The position numbers were made by a program, and so were the translations under genes. Below the pieces are notes generated by a model. The model saw only the letters and a list, made by a program, of their open reading frames with translations, did no database searches and had not been told where the DNA came from. Positions 50,848 to 54,982 of a stretch of DNA of 54,982 nt are shown piece by piece. The number at the start of each line of letters is the position of its first letter. Position 1 is the first letter of the stretch. This DNA comes from DAITPV01 sp050692555 (lineage in GTDB: Bacteria > Actinomycetota > UBA4738 > CALAEC01). Location of the stretch: positions 1 through 54,982 of the forward strand of contig JBOGVS010000022.1 of assembly GCA_050692555.1 (NCBI GenBank), written 5' to 3'.

Positions 50848-50949
50848 GAGTACCGGCGTTCGAAGATCAGGGCCTGGCTCGTCTGTGGTTCGCCGATCGT
50901 TACCACTCCCCGCTGGTCAGGAGACGATTTCCCGGCAGCGACGGCTCAT

Positions 50950-51783
50950 TCAGGCCACTTCCCGTATGAGATCTCGCAGGTTCGAGCGGGGCGACTCAGC
51001 AGTCGCCCCGCTCGTGACCCGTGTTGGCTGGGTCCCCTGGACGAGAATGCGCTCCACGGCCATGTGCCAGTTGTCGAGGTCGAAGAAGGTAGCCCCCGAG
51101 CCAAGACGGGCCTGGACCTGCACGGTGTGGGTGCCGGCCCCCACCGTCCTGGATCGGTCCATGGCCGAAGCCTCGTAGTCGATGTTCGCGTCCGAGACCC
51201 CCCCGGAGTCCCACGGGGAGACGTTGGGTGGGTCCGCCTCGACGCCTCCGATCAGGATCCTGACGTAGCAGCCGCCGCCCACACAGATCGAGGAGGCGGT
51301 GAACCGCGCCACGATGAGCGCGTTGGTGCCCGCCGGAACGTCGATCGTGGCCGTGGCCCCGGTCACATCGGTAAAGGAACCGGAGGGCACATTGTGATGT
51401 GGACCGGTCGCCACCTTGACCTCGTCCACCGCAGCGATGGCCGCGTTCACGGGGGTGAGGGCCTGGTTCACGACGTTGTTGGCGACTTTGGTGGAGATCT
51501 TCTTGGAGATCTTCCTGACGTTCTTCTTCTTGATGACGGCCCCCACGGGTGAGATGACCAGGCCCGCGATGAGCAATCCCAGGAGCGCCAGGACTGCGAC
51601 TCCTCGTATCAGGGCTCTACGATCTCGTCTCTCACTGAGGTCTCCCTTCCATCGGAAAGCTCCGGGCGGGCGCCGGGGCGAATCTCCACGAAGCTGGGTT
51701 CCTCCCGGGTCGGGGCGGGGGAGCACGGGCGGCCTGTGCGCCGCGGAAGCCAGCCTGCACGTCCGTCTTCCCCTTTCCCCCAC
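50950..51783 (-). CDS. Secreted or membrane-anchored hypothetical protein
   Basis: The frame is open from GTG 51783, giving 277 residues, but the first 55 are basic low-complexity and may be untranslated. A hydrophobic helix follows (about 60-82). Next comes a Lys-rich stretch (Lys-Lys-Lys-Asn-Val-Arg-Lys-Ile-Ser-Lys-Lys), then a beta-rich domain of about 150 residues with one close Cys pair (Cys-Val-Gly-Gly-Gly-Cys). It has the shape of cell-surface proteins common in soil Actinomycetota. No in-frame ATG/GTG/TTG sits right before the helix, so the start is unsettled. Confidence 0.55.
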   Translation of the reverse strand: MGERGRRTCRLASAAHRPPVLPRPDPGGTQLRGDSPRRPPGAFRWKGDLSERRDRRALIRGVAVLALLGLLIAGLVISPVGAVIKKKNVRKISKKISTKVANNVVNQALTPVNAAIAAVDEVKVATGPHHNVPSGSFTDVTGATATIDVPAGTNALIVARFTASSICVGGGCYVRILIGGVEADPPNVSPWDSGGVSDANIDYEASAMDRSRTVGAGTHTVQVQARLGSGATFFDLDNWHMAVERILVQGTQPTRVTSGATAESPRSNLRDLIREVA

Positions 51784-51841
51784 GCCTGGGCAGCCCGATG
51801 CTAGTCGAATCCGGCCGGACCGGGCAATGGGCAGACTCGTC

Positions 51842-54082
51842 TCAGTTGGACGAGCCGAACGTGATCAGGTTGGCGGTACCTTCCGGGACCGGCACGGTCG
51901 CGGTACCGTTCCGATGGGCCCGGGATACACGCGCACCGTCCAGGAACACCTCCTGCCGATGTGAGAGCCCGGTGAGGGTGAGAGAGGTGGTGCCATCGGT
52001 GGTCACTGAGACCACCGCATCCTCGGAGGGGACGATCCCGGCACCTCTGAGGCGAAGGGTCATGGCCGCGACGTCGGTGAGGTTCAGATCCACGCGCGAT
52101 TCGGCACGCGGAACGTCGCCGAGCTCCCAGGTCAGCTCCTCTCGGATCGCCGGCGACGGCTCAGCGTCCGGCCGCGGTGACGTCATGACCGTCGGGGTGA
52201 CCCCAGGTTCCGGCAGGGCCAGGGAGGTGGCTTCGATCGCCGCCGACGTGGCCGCGCCGCGGATCACCGGATCCCGCACCCACCAGGCCCCCGCTGGGGC
52301 GATCCCGTACTCGGTGTTCACTCCCTCGACGTCGCCGGCGAACCACCGATAGGTGATGCGGCCGGGAGCGTGCTTGCGGGAGCCCTGGGCCCCGACCCAG
52401 TCGGCGACGTCCCGGTAGCCGTCCTTGAGCTGCACGGCCACGTGGTCCTCGGCGGCGTACTGGTCGAACACGTACCGGTAGCCGAGGGCCTGAAGCTGGT
52501 CGACGGTCTCGCGGGCGTCCGGAAAGGGCACCAGCTCGTCCAGCGCGCCGTGGAAGTGATAGATGGGCTGCCACCGCGCGTTGCCGATCCGGGGCAGGTC
52601 GGTGGATGCGGTCCCCGACAGGATGTACGTGGCCGCGAACAGGTGAGGGTGGTTGAGCATGATGTGGTACGAGCCGAAGCCACCCATGGATACCCCGCCG
52701 AGGATGGTGGTCTCGGGGTCCAGGCGGTACGCGGTGGCCACTCGGTTCCACACCTCCCAGAAGTCCAGCTCCATCTGCCCCCGCCACCCTCCACTCGGGC
52801 CCCGGCCAAGCGGGCTGACGCAGATCGAGGATCGCTCCTCGCAGAGCTGCTGGAGGAAGCTCGGCGCCACGGCGGGGGAGGAGTTGTGGTTGGAGAACGC
52901 GCCGTGCAGGTACCAGGTCAGGTTGGCGGGATCGGCCGCAGGGTCGTAGTCGGTGGGAACGTATGCCATGTACGGCTGGACCCGCCCGCGGTACGTGGGG
53001 GTGGCCCCGTTGACGATTCCCTGGTCGAACTCCTGGGACGAGACATACCAACGGTTCACGTAACCGGTGACCAGGGGCTCTGGTTCGGACTCCCTCGCCA
53101 GGACCAGGTCCCAGTCCAGTGTTGCCTCGAAGGCGCTCACGTCGCCACCCAGGCTGAGGGCGGTGGCCTGGGCGGTGTCGAACCAGGCGTTGCGGAGCCG
53201 CGGCTCGTCCTCGTCGTACCTGCGGAACGTCACGTTGTACACGTTGGGCTGACCCGGGGCCGCTCCGTGGGTGGGGGTGAGCTGAGCGAAGCCGTCTCCC
53301 GCCTCGTTCGCCAGGCCCGCGGCCAGACGCACCGTCCAGTCACCGAGTGGCGGGAGCGCGGACCGGGGGATGCGGACCAGGAAAGACCGGGCATCCGCAT
53401 CCACCACGTGGGCGCCGCCGATGTCCTTCACCGGCGTCCGGTCGCCGGAGGCGGGGTCGATGACCCAGGCGCCGGCTCCGGAGACCAGGATGACCCGATC
53501 GATCCCCGGGGAGGAGATCCCGGCGTTGCCCGGCCACGCCGCCGTTCCGGTGGAGGGGTCCGCGTCCGTGTCCAGGGCGAACGCCGCGACGGGCACGTGG
53601 ATGTCCACCAGCGTGCTCCAGTCGACCCGCCACCATGTCTGCGCTCCCGTGCGGCCGATGGCGGCCCGGAAGATGTCTGCACCGTTGCGTGCCTGGCCGG
53701 GGTCGGGGTAGACGTACGTCCCCGCGCTGGGCGCGCCGACGGATTCGTTCATGGTCGGGGACGGGATCCCCACGGCACCGTTGTCGTCGTACAGGAAGTC
53801 GCTCCAGAAGAACGCTCCGCACGCGTACCGGCCGGTCCCCGAGGTGCGAGGGAACCCATCGCCGAAGGGCCACCCTGGGGGCTGGGGGAGCGCCGGCTCG
53901 GGCCGGTACAGGGCCGGTGGACCGTCGGCGGGAAGGTCCTCGGGGACGGCCTTCGAGGTCCGATGGCACGAGCCCGGATCGCCGGCCCTCGCCCTGCTTG
54001 CCCCAGGACCTGCGGAGGCGGGTGGAACCGCCACCGCCAGGAAGGCAAGGAGTGCCAGCCCGTATCTCCCCGCCCTGCTCAT
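51842..54082 (-). CDS. Large secreted esterase/hydrolase with N-terminal DOMON-like domain
   Basis: A 746-residue protein from ATG 54082, which starts a signal peptide (about 1-24, Pro-Pro-Ala-Ser-Ala). Residues about 100-340 resemble a DOMON/glucodextranase C-type beta domain (Asp-Thr-Asp-Ala-Asp-Pro-Ser-Thr-Gly). Residues about 360-600 are an alpha/beta hydrolase: nucleophile Ser465 in Gly-Val-Ser-Met-Gly-Gly, a likely Asp in Gly-Ala-Leu-Asp-Glu-Leu-Val-Pro, a likely His in Glu-Asp-His-Val-Ala. A C-terminal beta domain ends the chain. The hydrolase part is like PHB-depolymerase/prolyl-oligopeptidase esterases. Substrate unknown. The in-frame ATG at 54178 would spoil the signal peptide. Confidence 0.82.
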   Translation of the reverse strand: MSRAGRYGLALLAFLAVAVPPASAGPGASRARAGDPGSCHRTSKAVPEDLPADGPPALYRPEPALPQPPGWPFGDGFPRTSGTGRYACGAFFWSDFLYDDNGAVGIPSPTMNESVGAPSAGTYVYPDPGQARNGADIFRAAIGRTGAQTWWRVDWSTLVDIHVPVAAFALDTDADPSTGTAAWPGNAGISSPGIDRVILVSGAGAWVIDPASGDRTPVKDIGGAHVVDADARSFLVRIPRSALPPLGDWTVRLAAGLANEAGDGFAQLTPTHGAAPGQPNVYNVTFRRYDEDEPRLRNAWFDTAQATALSLGGDVSAFEATLDWDLVLARESEPEPLVTGYVNRWYVSSQEFDQGIVNGATPTYRGRVQPYMAYVPTDYDPAADPANLTWYLHGAFSNHNSSPAVAPSFLQQLCEERSSICVSPLGRGPSGGWRGQMELDFWEVWNRVATAYRLDPETTILGGVSMGGFGSYHIMLNHPHLFAATYILSGTASTDLPRIGNARWQPIYHFHGALDELVPFPDARETVDQLQALGYRYVFDQYAAEDHVAVQLKDGYRDVADWVGAQGSRKHAPGRITYRWFAGDVEGVNTEYGIAPAGAWWVRDPVIRGAATSAAIEATSLALPEPGVTPTVMTSPRPDAEPSPAIREELTWELGDVPRAESRVDLNLTDVAAMTLRLRGAGIVPSEDAVVSVTTDGTTSLTLTGLSHRQEVFLDGARVSRAHRNGTATVPVPEGTANLITFGSSN

Positions 54083-54199
54083 GGGTACTAAGTTCGAGCC
54101 CTGAGGGAGGAACACCTTCAGGCTCGGGGAGGCGCCCGGGGGGGCTAATGGCTCCCGTACGGAGATGCCGTGAGGCATGCTGTGCCCGAGCCCGCCGGC

Positions 54200-54376
54200 G
54201 GGTGAGCACTCGCGAGGGCTGAGCCCTGAGCTCTAAGTCTAGAGCGTGCCCCCGCCGGTTGGTGAGGCGGCGAGACGGCCGGTGGGATGTCGTGCTCCGA
54301 GCACTGATCCATTAGCGCGCCGCAAGCCTCCTCCGGGCACCGCGCGGCCCACGGGCGGACGAAGGGAGGCGATGGG
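54200..54376 (+). ncRNA. Structured non-coding segment of the IS110 element, possible bridge RNA
   Basis: There is no gene between 54083 and 54376. The part next to the transposase holds three perfect short inverted repeats: AGGGCT-G-AGCCCT (54215-54227), GCTCTA-AGTC-TAGAGC (54230-54245) and GTGCTC-C-GAGCAC (54292-54304). IS110 elements are known to encode a bridge RNA in their non-coding end. Whether this is one is inference. Confidence 0.35.
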
Positions 54377-54919
54377 ATGATCTTCGTGGGGATCGACTGG
54401 GCCGAGGCCCACCACGACGTGTGTGTGCTGGACGAACGCGGGGCCGTCCTGGCCAAGGGACGGGTCCCCGACGGTGTGGAAGGGGTGGCCCGCCTGCATG
54501 AGATGGTAGCCCCCCACGCCGAGGAGCCAGCCGAGGTCGCGGTGGGCATCGAGACCGACCGGGGGCTGGTGGTGGGGGCCCTGGTCGGCGCCGGGTACCT
54601 GGTGTACGCGGTGAACCCCCTGGCCGCCAGCCGCTACCGGGAGCGACACACCACCTCCCGGGCCAAGTCGGATCCTGGAGACGCCAAGATGCTGGCCGAC
54701 CTGGTCCGCACCGACCGCCACAACCACCGGGAAGTGGCGGGAGACTCCGACCTCGCCGAGGCGGTGAAGGTGCTGGCCAGAGGTCACCAGAGCCTCATCT
54801 GGTCGAGGACCCGCCAGACGAACGCGCTGCGGAACGCCCTGCGAGAGTTCTACCCCCCGGTTGTGGGCTCGCACCGCCCGTGGATCTTCCCCCGATGCAC
54901 GTCCCAGGCGGCGAGGTAG
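54377..54919 (+). pseudogene. IS110-family transposase, 3'-truncated
   Basis: The frame begins with ATG and GGAGGCG upstream. Residues 1-160 are the DEDD (RuvC-like) domain: Asp7 (Gly-Ile-Asp-Trp-Ala), Glu59, Asp99 and Asp102 (Lys-Ser-Asp-Pro-Gly-Asp-Ala-Lys). After Glu-Phe-Tyr-Pro near residue 160 the sequence changes to unrelated DNA and stops at 54919. The C-terminal serine-containing Tnp domain is lost, so it cannot be active alone. Confidence 0.85.
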
Positions 54920-54982
54920 GCGAGAGCTCCACCGCGGCCGTACTCGTGCTCGACGCGCATGGGCCGACCGGGTGCCGGCGGG
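54850..54982 (-). pseudogene. IS630-type transposase fragment (runs off the window)
   Basis: The minus strand reads Arg-Val-Glu-His-Glu-Tyr-Gly-Arg-Gly-Gly-Ala-Leu, Tyr-Leu-Ala-Ala-Trp-Asp-Val and Gly-Arg-Cys-Glu-Pro-Thr-Thr-Gly, an internal part of an IS630-family transposase. It ends at a TAG formed at the junction with the IS110 gene. The upstream part is outside the window. Confidence 0.6.

Noticed and set aside
54083..54199. Gene in the gap between the esterase and the IS110 element
   Set aside because: No frame with a start, ribosome site or domain was found; GC-rich inverted repeats only.

Overview
The window is high-GC DNA that reads as the chromosome of a rod-shaped member of the Actinomycetota, probably from a poorly sampled, non-Streptomyces lineage. 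The basis is the gene order tig-clpP-clpX, mreBCD-mrdA-rodA-RNase E/G-rplU-rpmA-obgE-proB-proA and nadD-LCP-rsfS, together with many GTG starts, 4-bp coupled stop/start overlaps and several apparently leaderless promoters. No rRNA gene or CRISPR array was seen. The phylum call is inference from gene order and protein similarity; I cannot place it more finely from sequence alone.

Layout. Positions 1-126 hold the tail of an IS481-type transposase and its terminal inverted repeat, abutting a tRNA-Leu gene. Positions 131-5947 hold three tRNAs, an FHA-domain membrane protein, a chromate transporter and three secreted Gly/Asp-rich (RTX-type) repeat proteins. Positions 5944-10395 hold a saccharopine-dehydrogenase-like oxidoreductase, a receiver protein with an unusual C-terminal domain, and an amino-acid ABC transporter operon. 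Positions 10501-14948 hold a KhtT/KhtU-type cation:proton antiporter with its own lipoprotein, small proteins and three tRNAs. Positions 15003-24568 are housekeeping: tig, clpP, clpX, valS, folC, ndk and a RodZ-like gene. Positions 24584-29024 are a fatty-acid synthesis operon on the minus strand (fabD, a BCCP-like protein lacking the biotinyl lysine, fabH, fabG, acpP, fabF). It diverges from mreB, and a 26-bp inverted repeat lies between them. Positions 29229-41970 cover cell shape, RNase E/G, L21, L27, ObgE and proline synthesis. Positions 41967-47917 carry a DinB-like protein, an MFS exporter, nadD, a degenerate LCP/LytR-C protein, rsfS and a TPR-cyclase.

From tRNA-Ala (47941) to the end the window is accessory and partly decayed: a frameshifted serine-recombinase remnant that reads into the tRNA, a truncated cyclase, a GYD protein, a broken hotdog-fold gene, two secreted proteins (one a large esterase), and an IS110 transposase cut off by part of an IS630-type transposase.

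The observations I rank highest are: (1) the 95-residue BCCP-like protein without its biotin lysine, coupled by 4-bp overlaps to fabD and fabH and reminiscent of plant BADC regulators of acetyl-CoA carboxylase; (2) the palindrome shared by the fab and mre promoter region; (3) the LCP-like protein without the canonical arginine between nadD and rsfS; (4) hairpin-rich DNA upstream of the IS110 transposase that could encode a bridge RNA; (5) repeated placement of TANNNT boxes 6-8 nt before start codons.
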